Shown: positions 1-6,004, counted from the first letter of the stretch. The stretch: DNA of 7,409 bases from an uncultured Selenomonadales bacterium (GCA_937910665.1 CALEPR010000096.1:1-7409), one strand, 5' to 3'. The notes: generated by a model from the letters alone, not told the origin. Program-made: numbers and translations.

Positions 1-123
1 CCATTCCACTGCGGTAACCAATCCGCGAATAACAGAGTGGCAATGCCGAGAGCTGTATTCTGAAGTTCTTTGCCCGTGTCCTCAATAAAACTTGACAAGT
101 CTTTACATAACGGAGGTGATTTT
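1..123. other. left-edge sequence, no identifiable gene
   Basis: No gene can be named here. The plus strand could carry the last 20 codons of an upstream gene ending at TGA 61-63. The minus strand is also open across the whole stretch in one frame, with a plausible peptide containing GIATLLFADWLPQWN, but I find no ATG with a ribosome site for it and it runs back under the next gene. The first 60 bases look more GC-rich than most of the window. A TTGACA at 92-97 resembles a -35 box but has no -10 at the right distance. Confidence 0.3.
112..120 (+). promoter_or_regulatory. ribosome binding site that sets the start at 124
   Basis: GGAGGTGAT is a near-perfect anti-16S match ending three bases before ATG 124. 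It rules out an in-frame upstream TTG at 70, which has no such site. Confidence 0.8.
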
Positions 124-522
124 ATGGGACTTTTTGATAAAATTTCTGACAAACTTGACGTTGCAAAGCGTTCTGCAAAGCGTTCAATTAAAAAAGCCAA
201 GAAAAAAACAAAAAGTGATTCTGCGATTGAGGCGACAGGAAAAATCATCGGAAAATCTGTTGAAAAATCAGTCGGCAAAGTTGAAAAGGTTGGAAAATCG
301 GTCGGAAAAGTCGCAGGTGCTGTTGCGTCGATTGCGTTGGAAATTGGCAAAGAAGCATATAAAATTGCGACTGTGAAAGCTGAAGAAATTCAGGAATTGC
401 AAACTGAAATGTCAGAATATGACGATGACAGATTGATATATATTTTAAAAAACAGTACAGGAATAAAAAAAGGCGTTGCTGCAAAAATTTTGAAAAGCAG
501 AGGTTATGGTAAACAATATTAA
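124..522 (+). CDS. lysine-rich small protein of unknown function
   Basis: This 132-residue protein is not recognised. It has three visible parts. Residues 1-35 are a basic amphipathic stretch, with an AKRSAKRS duplication also visible at DNA level as two GCAAAGCGTTC copies near 164-187. Residues about 40-75 hold short GKSVEKSVGKVEKVGKSVGK repeats running into an Ala/Val-rich segment. The C-terminal part (about 95-132) is acidic then basic; it holds YDDDRLIYILKNS and then a KGVAAKILKSRGYG tail resembling the short 'AAAKVLKERGY' tails of some small phage and bacterial proteins. There is no signal peptide and no clear membrane helix. The gene stands alone, with the IS256 element downstream. A membrane- or nucleic-acid-associated role would be a guess from charge only. 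That it is a real gene is supported by the excellent ribosome site. Confidence 0.75.
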   Translation: MGLFDKISDKLDVAKRSAKRSIKKAKKKTKSDSAIEATGKIIGKSVEKSVGKVEKVGKSVGKVAGAVASIALEIGKEAYKIATVKAEEIQELQTEMSEYDDDRLIYILKNSTGIKKGVAAKILKSRGYGKQY

Positions 523-542
523 AAATTACTGAAAAATTTTTA
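520..542 (+). terminator. possible weak AT-only hairpin terminator
   Basis: TAAAAATT (520-527) pairs with AATTTTTA (535-542) around a seven-base loop, starting at the stop codon of the preceding gene. The stem has no G-C pair, so it would be a weak terminator at best. Confidence 0.25.
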
Positions 543-578
543 AATGAAATCAAGGTAGTTCGAGCCTATGAAAAAAAG

Positions 579-604
579 TCTGTAAATAGAAAAACCTTCC
601 GTGA
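579..604 (+). repeat. IS256-type left terminal inverted repeat (core)
   Basis: TCTGTAAATAGA at 579-590 is a perfect inverted match to 1900-1911. TCCGTGA at 598-604 matches 1889-1895 inverted, with different spacing between the blocks (7 versus 4 bases). Confidence 0.75.
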
Positions 605-635
605 TAGAATAAAAATAAACATGGGAGGTTATAAT

Positions 636-1874
636 ATGGCGAAAAAACAGAAACCGCCTTCAATCGTAATGACAGACGGCAAGAGAGAAATTATCCGTCA
701 ACTCTTGAATGAGTACGACATCAAAACAGCAGAGGATATTCAGGAGGCACTGAAAGACTTGCTCGGCGGAACAATCAAAGAAATGATGGAAGCAGAAATG
801 GGGTATCATCTCGGCTATGAGAAGTCAGCCCGCTCCGATTCCGAAAATTCTCGTAACGGCTACAAATCTAAGCGAGTCAATTCGAGTTATGGAAATTTTT
901 CGGTGGAAGTGCCGCAAGACAGAAATTCAACATTTGAGCCGCAAATTGTGCCTAAGCGTAAGAAAGATATTTCGACGATTGATCGAAAAATAATCTCGAT
1001 GTATGCACGAGGATTGAGTACACGCCAAATTTCTGACACCATTGAGGAAATTTACGGCTTTGAGGTGTCCGACAGTTTCATCAGCGATGTTACAGATAAA
1101 ATATTGCCGCAAATTCATGAATGGCAGACGCGACCGCTCGACGAAGTTTATCCTGTGGTATTTATTGACGCAACGCATTATTCGGTTCGCGATAACGGAA
1201 CTGTGAAAAAATTGGCGGCGTATGTGATTTTGGCGATAAATATTGACGGTCGCAAGGAAGTTTTAAATATTGAGATTGGCGAAAATGAAAGTGCAAAATA
1301 TTGGCTCGGTGTGTTGAACTCTTTGAAAAATCGCGGCTTGAAAGATATTTTGATTCTTTGTGCCGACGGACTCACCGGCTTAAAAGATGCCGTCGCCGCC
1401 GCTTTCCCGCAGACCGAATTTCAGCGTTGCATCGTTCATCAGGTCAGAAACACGCTTAAATATGTTTCTTCAAAAGACCGCAAGGAATTTGCCGCAGACT
1501 TGAAGAAAATTTATACTGCTCCCGATGAGCCGACTGCTGCGAGGATTCGCGATGAAGTCGCTCAAAAGTGGGCAAAAAAATATCCGCACGCAATGAAGTC
1601 TTGGTTTGCGAATTGGGACGCGATTATCCCGATTTTCAAGTATTCGCCGACTCTTCGTACGGTGATTTATACGACAAACGCTATTGAAAGTCTTAATTCG
1701 ACTTATCGGCAGCTGAATCGTCAGCGCTCGGTTTTTCCCAATGATACGGCACTTTTGAAGGGATTGTTCCTCGCAACGCAGGAGGCAACCAAAAAGTGGA
1801 CTATGCCGATTCAAAATTGGGGATTGATTTTTGGCGAACTTTCTATTATGTTTGAGGAGCGTTTGCCGATGTAA
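636..1874 (+). CDS. IS256-family (Mutator-type) transposase
   Basis: This 412-residue DDE transposase catalyses cut or copy-and-paste movement of its own element; the length is normal for the family. The catalytic triad is visible as Asp178 (VVFIDATHYS), Asp244 (LILCADGLTG) and Glu351 (TTNAIESLNS). The family signature CIVHQVRN (265-272) lies between the second Asp and the Glu. The N-terminal 150 residues hold the DNA-binding part, including LLGGTIKEMMEAEM and YARGLSTRQISDTIEEIYG. The ATG at 636 is chosen because GGGAGG at 623-628 sits seven bases before it; the in-frame ATG at 621 overlaps that site and lacks its own. No frameshift or missing residue is seen, so it is probably active. Its codon use is less A/T-extreme than the genes to its right, consistent with horizontal arrival. 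Confidence 0.96.
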   Translation: MAKKQKPPSIVMTDGKREIIRQLLNEYDIKTAEDIQEALKDLLGGTIKEMMEAEMGYHLGYEKSARSDSENSRNGYKSKRVNSSYGNFSVEVPQDRNSTFEPQIVPKRKKDISTIDRKIISMYARGLSTRQISDTIEEIYGFEVSDSFISDVTDKILPQIHEWQTRPLDEVYPVVFIDATHYSVRDNGTVKKLAAYVILAINIDGRKEVLNIEIGENESAKYWLGVLNSLKNRGLKDILILCADGLTGLKDAVAAAFPQTEFQRCIVHQVRNTLKYVSSKDRKEFAADLKKIYTAPDEPTAARIRDEVAQKWAKKYPHAMKSWFANWDAIIPIFKYSPTLRTVIYTTNAIESLNSTYRQLNRQRSVFPNDTALLKGLFLATQEATKKWTMPIQNWGLIFGELSIMFEERLPM

Positions 1875-1888
1875 TTTTTGATTCAATT

Positions 1889-1911
1889 TCACGGAGGAAT
1901 CTATTTACAGA
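1889..1911 (-). repeat. IS256-type right terminal inverted repeat (core)
   Basis: Read on the minus strand this gives TCTGTAAATAGA (1911-1900) then TCCGTGA (1895-1889), mirroring the left end. It starts 14 bases after the transposase stop and contains the stop codon of the minus-strand regulator gene (1905-1907). Confidence 0.75.
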
Positions 1912-2546
1912 AATTTTTTCGCACTCCCTTCTACTCGTTGCACTTCACTTGACAATTCAAGCTCCAAAAAAATCGGATAGCGCAAATTTTTTAATTGTTC
2001 GCGAACTTCTTCGGCAGTAATCGGTTTCAAAGTAAATCCGCTCGCGCCGGTTTTCCACGCGTCAAAAGAATATTCAACGTAATTTGTCGAATAAATTACA
2101 TTCGTGCGCGGATTTATTTCCAATAAAATTTTGCAAAGGTCGAGTTCGTTCATTTTTCCAAGTTCAATGTCCAAAAAAGCGATCGCAATTCGATTTGCCT
2201 TCGCGTATTCAATCGCCTCCGAAGGTCGAGTAAATCCTGTGATTATCGCGTTGGGCAAAATTTCTTCCAAAATCGGAATTGCGCCCGCCAAAAAAATTTT
2301 TCTGTCGTCAACCATTATCACGTTCGGAGATTCTTCCCTTTCCAACGCCGACGAAAAAAGTGTGCCCAAGTCTGTTTCCAAAATTTTTGCGAGCCGCAAC
2401 ATCATCGCTGAATCCGGCAAACGATTTCCATTTTCCCAGCGCGTGATTGTCGGGCGCGATACAAAAATTTTTTCTGCCAATTCTTTTTGCGAAAGTCCTT
2501 TTTCAGTGCGAAGTTTTTTCAAAGTTTCCGCAAAAAATCTGTGCAT
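1905..2546 (-). CDS. XRE-type HTH plus receiver-domain transcriptional regulator
   Basis: This 213-residue cytoplasmic regulator puts an XRE/Cro helix-turn-helix first (about residues 4-60; SQKELAEKIFVSRPTITRWE) and a CheY-like receiver domain second (about 74-190). Receiver residues are present: acidic Asp80-Asp81 (VDDRKIF), phospho-acceptor Asp126 (AFLDIELG), Ser153 (VIYSTNY) and Lys174 (FTLKP). It therefore looks phosphorylatable, though no histidine kinase gene lies in the window. Most response regulators have the opposite domain order. ATG 2546 is preferred over 2552 because GGGGTGA on the minus strand abuts 2552 but is well spaced from 2546. The last 20 or so residues, after KNLRYP, do not look like either domain, and the final KKFL-stop is encoded by the IS256 inverted repeat, so the tail is probably altered by the insertion. 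It is divergent from the condensation-protein gene, a likely but unproven target. Confidence 0.88.
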   Translation of the reverse strand: MHRFFAETLKKLRTEKGLSQKELAEKIFVSRPTITRWENGNRLPDSAMMLRLAKILETDLGTLFSSALEREESPNVIMVDDRKIFLAGAIPILEEILPNAIITGFTRPSEAIEYAKANRIAIAFLDIELGKMNELDLCKILLEINPRTNVIYSTNYVEYSFDAWKTGASGFTLKPITAEEVREQLKNLRYPIFLELELSSEVQRVEGSAKKFL

Positions 2547-2570
2547 CGTCATTCACCCCTAACTATTTTT

Positions 2571-2599
2571 ATTTTAACAACATAAATTTTTTTTATCAA
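2571..2599 (-). promoter_or_regulatory. sigma-A type promoter of the regulator gene
   Basis: On the minus strand, TTGATA (2599-2594) and TAAAAT (2576-2571) are separated by exactly 17 bases. Each matches five of six consensus positions. Transcription would start near 2564, giving a leader of about 18 bases that holds only the ribosome site. Confidence 0.65.
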
Positions 2600-2633
2600 T
2601 GTGACAACTTGGTACTTCACTTGCTTGCAGAAA
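2600..2633 (+). repeat. intergenic repeat, copy 1 (upstream of condensation gene)
   Basis: This 34-base block matches 6038-6071 at 29 positions. The shared parts are TGTGACAA, TGGTACTTC, CTTG, TTG and AGAAA, in the same orientation relative to the downstream gene (start codon 78 bases from the first base here, 91 in copy 2). It lies directly outside the regulator's -35 box. The conserved TTGNTT (2621-2626) might serve as a weak plus-strand -35, with GAAAAT (2644-2649) 17 bases on. It may be an operator, a promoter part or a dispersed repeat; the sequence alone does not decide. Confidence 0.55.
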
Positions 2634-2677
2634 AAGTTTTTGAGAAAATAGTTAAAAAATTTTTAGAGGTAATTCGA

Positions 2678-3943
2678 ATGAGTAAAAATTTTTCGCAAAA
2701 AGATATTGCAAATGGATTTTATCCGCTGCGCCAGATTCAATCTTGGCTGATAAATACGCATTTTAATAAAGTCAACTCCACAATGATGAATATAACTGCT
2801 TTTTCTGAAATTGACAACTCAATCGACCTTGAAAAACTTTCAAAAGCTATAAATGAAACTGTCGCCGCGCACGACATTTTTAAAACAAGATTTGTTGTTC
2901 ACCCTGAAACTGGCGAAATTTGTCAGCGTTTTGATGGAGAAATTTTTCCTGTCGAAGTTGAAAAATTTTCTGACGCTGAATTTGACCGGCGAAAAAAAAA
3001 TTTACTGCAACCTTACAAGCTGATAGATTCGCCGCTTTACAGAATTTTTTTGTTTGAAACGCCGAGCGGAAAATTTATTTATCTTGATTTTTATCACGCA
3101 ATAATTGACGGCGTATCGATTGCGTTTATTTTTTCAAATGAAGTTGAAATGCGTTACAAAAATAAAAAAATTTTGCACGAGCCTTCACAATATGCTGATT
3201 ATATTTTGGAAGAAATGAAAATTTCACCTGAAGAACTTTCTGCAGGAAATAAATTTTTTCATGAAATTACAGCAAGTTTTGATGCGAAAAAACATTTGCC
3301 GCCTGCTGATTTGCACAGAAAAGAAAATTGGCAGGAAAATCATTTTAAATATCAGATTAAAAATATTTCTGCAGACTATTTTAAAAAAAATAATCGCACT
3401 GAAAATATTTTTTTTATAGCGGCGAGTATGATGGCGATTGCAAAGTCTTCTGGCGCAAAAAATTTTGTAATGAGTTGGATTCATAGCGGCAGAATAAATT
3501 CGCAGGAATTGAGGATAATGGGACTGATGATGGAGCAATTTCCGATAAGTTTTGATTTTGAAAAAAATATTACTGTAAAAAAATTTTTGGATAGTTTGGA
3601 AGAAAAAATTGCTGAAGAATTAAAATATCGCAAAAGTTTAGGTGCGGTTTATCGTGAAGGTTTGCAGGATAATTTTGTGACATTTATGTTTCAAAAAAAT
3701 ATTCGCAATCAAGACAGCTCCGACACTTTTTCCGGTAGAAAAATGAAATATTCCGCCGCCGAAAATATTTTGGATATTGAATTAAATGCATTGGACGACG
3801 GAAATTATCTTATCGATTTGGATTATGACGCGAGCAGATATTCAAAAGACGCGATGAAAAATTTTGCTGAAACTATGGACGAAATTATTTTGCAACTGCA
3901 GGACGAAAAAATTTTTATTCATGAAATTTTAAATAGAAATTGA
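2678..3943 (+). CDS. stand-alone condensation-domain (NRPS-like) protein
   Basis: This 421-residue cytoplasmic protein consists of one condensation-domain fold, the chloramphenicol-acetyltransferase-like superfamily that joins an acyl or peptidyl donor to an amine or hydroxyl acceptor. Seen motifs: FYPLRQIQSWL (14-24, like the C1 motif), the active-site motif YHAIIDG (139-145), SGR followed by IMGLMMEQFPISFDF (280-294, like the MIGxFVNTLP region) and FMFQKNIR (336-343). The catalytic second His (140), Asp144 and Gly145 of HHxxxDG are kept, while the first His is Tyr139. No adenylation or carrier domain is attached or found nearby, so it must use a carrier protein or CoA donor from elsewhere, or belong to the alcohol-acetyltransferase-like relatives. 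ATG 2678 is chosen because AGAGGT at 2665-2670 precedes it. The exporter gene follows, its ribosome site just 10 bases after this stop, so they are probably co-transcribed. The chemistry is inference. Confidence 0.85.
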   Translation: MSKNFSQKDIANGFYPLRQIQSWLINTHFNKVNSTMMNITAFSEIDNSIDLEKLSKAINETVAAHDIFKTRFVVHPETGEICQRFDGEIFPVEVEKFSDAEFDRRKKNLLQPYKLIDSPLYRIFLFETPSGKFIYLDFYHAIIDGVSIAFIFSNEVEMRYKNKKILHEPSQYADYILEEMKISPEELSAGNKFFHEITASFDAKKHLPPADLHRKENWQENHFKYQIKNISADYFKKNNRTENIFFIAASMMAIAKSSGAKNFVMSWIHSGRINSQELRIMGLMMEQFPISFDFEKNITVKKFLDSLEEKIAEELKYRKSLGAVYREGLQDNFVTFMFQKNIRNQDSSDTFSGRKMKYSAAENILDIELNALDDGNYLIDLDYDASRYSKDAMKNFAETMDEIILQLQDEKIFIHEILNRN

Positions 3944-3951
3944 AAAATTTT

Positions 3952-3958
3952 GAGGAGG
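3952..3958 (+). promoter_or_regulatory. ribosome binding site that sets a TTG start at 3967
   Basis: GAGGAGG lies eight bases before TTG 3967. The further-upstream in-frame TTG at 3940 overlaps the preceding stop codon and has no such site. Confidence 0.7.
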
Positions 3959-3966
3959 AAAAATTT

Positions 3967-4254
3967 TTGGAAAACATTACTCAGCTGGATAAAAAAATAG
4001 ATTTGATTTTGTCTGCAGGTAAACTTTTGATTGAAAATGGCGCGACGAATGATAAAACTATTCGTGTTTTGAACAGAATCGCAATTTTTATGAAAATTCC
4101 TGCAGAAAATGTCAGCTTGCATATTTTGCGACAAATTATTTTTTTGGAAATTTTCGACGGAGAAAAAAATGTTCTGTCTTTCAGAAAATGCAATAAAACT
4201 GCGGTTGATTTTAATGTAATCTATTCGATGACAAAAATTTCTTGGCAAATTTAA
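3967..4254 (+). CDS. ThrE/YjjP-type exporter, N-terminal fragment (frame-broken)
   Basis: This 95-residue fragment is the cytoplasmic N-terminal part of a threonine/serine-exporter family protein (DUF1212, YjjP/ThrE). The segment AGKLLIENGATNDKTIRVLN (about residues 14-33) matches the family's 'AGxxLLxNGAxxxRVExTMxR' opening. The reading frame ends at TAA 4252 just where the family continues with the linker before the first membrane helix; that continuation is found one frame back, from 4242. A single missing base near 4240-4243 would explain this: adding one T rejoins the chain as TKIS-LANLKKS. TTG 3967 is chosen as start for its GGAGG site. Alone the fragment has no membrane helix and is unlikely to transport anything. 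A sequencing error, a true recent frameshift, or recoding are all possible. Confidence 0.75.
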   Translation: MENITQLDKKIDLILSAGKLLIENGATNDKTIRVLNRIAIFMKIPAENVSLHILRQIIFLEIFDGEKNVLSFRKCNKTAVDFNVIYSMTKISWQI

Positions 4255-5246
4255 AAAAATCTGTCAGCTTGGACGAATTGAAAAAATTTTTTGAAGAAAT
4301 AAACTCACGCCCAAAAATTTATTCGCATTGGCAAATAATTTTAGCAGTCGGAATTGCTTGCGGAGGTTTTTGTTGTTTATTCGGCGGAAATTTTTTTGAA
4401 ATAATTTGTACAGTAATTTCAACTATGGCAGGAAAATTTGCGCAGATAAAATTGCTGAAATATAAAGTCAACGAATTTTTGGCGATAGATTTGGCAGCAT
4501 TTGTTGCGACAACTGTTGCATATTTTTCGCATCCGACTTCAGTAATGCCGATGGTTGCTTGCTCATTATTTTTAATTCCGGGCGTACCGATAGTCAACGC
4601 GGTAATCGACATGCTGAATAAATTTTTTTTGAAAGCGTTGACGGAATTTTTCCGAGCATTTTTGATAATTTTGTCAATGACGGCGGGAATTGCTTTTTCA
4701 GTCGAAATATTTTTTCAGATTTTCAATACAAATTTCAGAGACTTTATTTTATTGGAAACAACTCTCGACACAAATATTTTTATTTTAGCGATTGCGGCGG
4801 CAATTTGTTCAATAGGATTTGCAATTCCGTTGAATATGCCGAAAAAATTTTTATACATAGTCGGAATTTTGGGAGCGAGCACAATTTTTTCAAGAAATTT
4901 TTTTAATTTAAGCGTCGGATTGAGTCCGGAATATTCAACATTTTTTGCGGCGTTTTTTGTCGGACTTTTTTCGATAATAATCGGAGAAAAATTAAATTTA
5001 GTTTCATCAATTTTATTAGTTCCGCCGCTTTTGCCGATGATACCAGGCGTTTTAACTTACAGATTTTTATTTGCGTGCATGGAGTGGCAAGCATTAAAAC
5101 CCGAAGAATTTGTAATGGTTTTGCCGTACGGAATAGACATTCTGCAAATAATTTTTTCGATAGTATTGGGCGCGAATTTACCGAGATTGATAGCAAACAA
5201 ATTTTTTGAAAAGCGTTACGCAGAAAAATTAAAAAAATTCATCTGA
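4242..5246 (+). CDS. ThrE-type exporter, membrane part (frame-broken)
   Basis: This 334-residue open frame holds the whole membrane part of a ThrE-type exporter, known from the family to move threonine, serine or related small molecules out of the cell. It joins the DUF1212/YjjP part (first five or so helices, with LIPGVPIVNAVIDML matching the family's 'PGVPLTNAIRDL') to the DUF3815/YjjB part (helices from about residue 175, with IGFAIPLNMPKK and VPPLLPMIPGVLTYR). About ten hydrophobic segments are visible. The only near start is a TTG at 4242 with no ribosome site, inside the end of the preceding fragment, so this is best read as the continuation of one gene of about 428 residues starting at 3967. 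It lies immediately after the condensation-protein gene, suggesting that the exported substrate may be that enzyme's product (inference). C-terminus ends in a basic, cytoplasmic tail. Confidence 0.85.
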   Translation: MANLKKSVSLDELKKFFEEINSRPKIYSHWQIILAVGIACGGFCCLFGGNFFEIICTVISTMAGKFAQIKLLKYKVNEFLAIDLAAFVATTVAYFSHPTSVMPMVACSLFLIPGVPIVNAVIDMLNKFFLKALTEFFRAFLIILSMTAGIAFSVEIFFQIFNTNFRDFILLETTLDTNIFILAIAAAICSIGFAIPLNMPKKFLYIVGILGASTIFSRNFFNLSVGLSPEYSTFFAAFFVGLFSIIIGEKLNLVSSILLVPPLLPMIPGVLTYRFLFACMEWQALKPEEFVMVLPYGIDILQIIFSIVLGANLPRLIANKFFEKRYAEKLKKFI

Positions 5247-5274
5247 TACAGAAATTGTTATCGGAATTTTTTTT
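5245..5274 (+). terminator. possible weak terminator after exporter gene
   Basis: GATACA (5245-5250) can pair with TGTTATC (5256-5262) with one bulged base, followed four bases later by eight T (5267-5274). The stem is weak, so read-through into the next operon is plausible. Confidence 0.3.
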
Positions 5275-5286
5275 GCAAATTTTTTG

Positions 5287-5295
5287 TGATATAAT
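5287..5295 (+). promoter_or_regulatory. extended -10 promoter of the toxin-antitoxin pair
   Basis: TGATATAAT at 5287-5295 is a perfect TATAAT with an upstream TG. There is only a T-run at the -35 position (about 5267-5272), as is usual for extended -10 promoters. Transcription would start near 5302, about 22 bases before the GTG start. Confidence 0.65.
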
Positions 5296-5323
5296 TCAAA
5301 AATGTTTTTAAGGAGGCGATTTT

Positions 5324-5614
5324 GTGAAAAAAGATTTGTCGGAAAAAGTTGAGACATTTATAAAAAAATCTGCAGAAAAATTTAATTTGACGAAAGTAAT
5401 TTTGTTTGGAAGTCGAGCGCGAGGAGATAATCAGCCGCGAAGCGATATAGATTTGGCAGTTGAAGGCGGCGATATTTTGAATTTTCGATTTGAAATAGAG
5501 GAAGATGCGCCGACGCTTTTAATGTTTGATATTGTCGATTTGTCCGAAAAGTTGAATGAAGATTTTTTAGCGGAAATTGAACGCGACGGAGTGATTTTGT
5601 ATGAAAAAATTTGA
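5324..5614 (+). CDS. mntA: MNT-type nucleotidyltransferase antitoxin (MntA)
   Basis: This 96-residue minimal nucleotidyltransferase has the complete GSx10DxD active site: Gly29-Ser30, then Asp41-Ile-Asp43 (GSRARGDNQPRSDIDLAV), with a third acidic residue probably Asp69 in MFDIVDL. In characterised HEPN/MNT pairs the enzyme transfers AMP units to a tyrosine of the partner HEPN toxin and so neutralises it. GTG 5324 is the start, with AAGGAGG at 5310-5316 seven bases before it. Its last 14 bases overlap the start of the HEPN gene, implying translational coupling with antitoxin first. It has its own promoter. All key residues are present, so it should be active. Older annotation would call it the catalytic half of an HI0073/HI0074-like transferase. 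Confidence 0.9.
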   Translation: MKKDLSEKVETFIKKSAEKFNLTKVILFGSRARGDNQPRSDIDLAVEGGDILNFRFEIEEDAPTLLMFDIVDLSEKLNEDFLAEIERDGVILYEKI

Positions 5615-5993
5615 AAATTTTTGTAAAGCGTTGAAAAATTTGGAAGAAGGCTTGCAACTTGCCGAACCTTTAAATGTTGCAGAAGAAACCGGCATCGTTG
5701 GTCTGTTTGAAATTTGTTATGAGCAAAGTTGGAAAGTTTTGAAGGAAGTTTTAAAAGTGCATGGCGACAGAAATTCAAAAACAGGTTCGCCAAGACAAAT
5801 TTTCAAAGCGGCTTACAGTGCAGGAATTTTGCCTGAAGAAGAAGTTTGGATTGAAATTTTAGAAGACAGAAATATTTTGTCGCACGTTTACGACGCAGAT
5901 AAAGCGCAAATTACTATTGCTAAAGTTCGTGAAAAATATTTGCCTGCATTTCAGAAGTTAAAAAAAATTCTTGAAGCAGATTGGCTGATTTAA
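5601..5993 (+). CDS. hepT: HEPN-family toxin (HepT / HI0074-like)
   Basis: This 130-residue, all-helical protein of the HEPN superfamily resembles the HI0074 'nucleotidyltransferase substrate-binding' group. The key motif is RNILSHVY (90-97), an exact Rx4HxY. In studied pairs Arg and His form the RNase site of the HEPN dimer and the Tyr is the residue AMPylated by the MNT antitoxin. Other family traits are FEICYEQSWKVLKEVL (36-51) and SPRQIFKAAYSAGIL (63-77). It starts at ATG 5601 inside the end of the antitoxin gene and has no separate strong ribosome site, so it depends on coupling. A rho-independent terminator follows directly, making this a closed two-gene operon. RNase activity and toxicity are inferred from the family; many HI0074-like members have not been tested. 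Confidence 0.88.
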   Translation: MKKFENFCKALKNLEEGLQLAEPLNVAEETGIVGLFEICYEQSWKVLKEVLKVHGDRNSKTGSPRQIFKAAYSAGILPEEEVWIEILEDRNILSHVYDADKAQITIAKVREKYLPAFQKLKKILEADWLI

Positions 5994-6004
5994 AAAAATT
6001 TTTA

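Larger units (their letters stand above)
570..1920 (+). mobile_element. IS256-family insertion sequence
   Basis: This is a single-gene element of about 1.35 kb carrying an intact DDE transposase between imperfect inverted repeats. The left repeat (570-604) and the right repeat (1889-1920, read in reverse) share a run of A after a G, the 12-bp block TCTGTAAATAGA, and TCCGTGA. The outer limits are uncertain by about 10 bp; similarity could extend to 562 and 1928. I could not find the 8-9 bp target duplication typical of this family. The right end overlaps the 3' end of the minus-strand regulator gene. Confidence 0.8.

Noticed and set aside
92..97. TTGACA as the -35 box of the lysine-rich gene
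   Set aside because: No -10-like hexamer lies 16-18 bases downstream; that place is occupied by the ribosome site.
1..115. Minus-strand gene running off the left edge
   Set aside because: The frame is open and the peptide plausible, but no start with a ribosome site is found and it would overlap the well-supported gene at 124.
70..123. TTG start at 70 giving 18 extra residues on the lysine-rich protein
   Set aside because: The ribosome site at 112-120 lies inside this extension and points to ATG 124; the extra residues show no family character.
927..1892. Long minus-strand open frames antisense to the transposase
   Set aside because: They lack ribosome sites and family features; the plus-strand transposase is complete and fully explains the coding signal.
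2447..2677. N-terminal extension of the condensation protein back to 2447
   Set aside because: It overlaps the regulator gene on the other strand and its promoter; ATG 2678 has a good ribosome site and begins just before the family's first motif.
3940..3966. TTG start at 3940 for the exporter fragment
   Set aside because: It overlaps the preceding stop codon and lacks a ribosome site; GAGGAGG lies between it and the better TTG at 3967.
4231..4245. Programmed -1 frameshift joining the exporter halves
   Set aside because: The run AAAAATTTCTT does not fit an X-XXY-YYZ slippery site in the reading frame, and no obvious downstream stem was seen.
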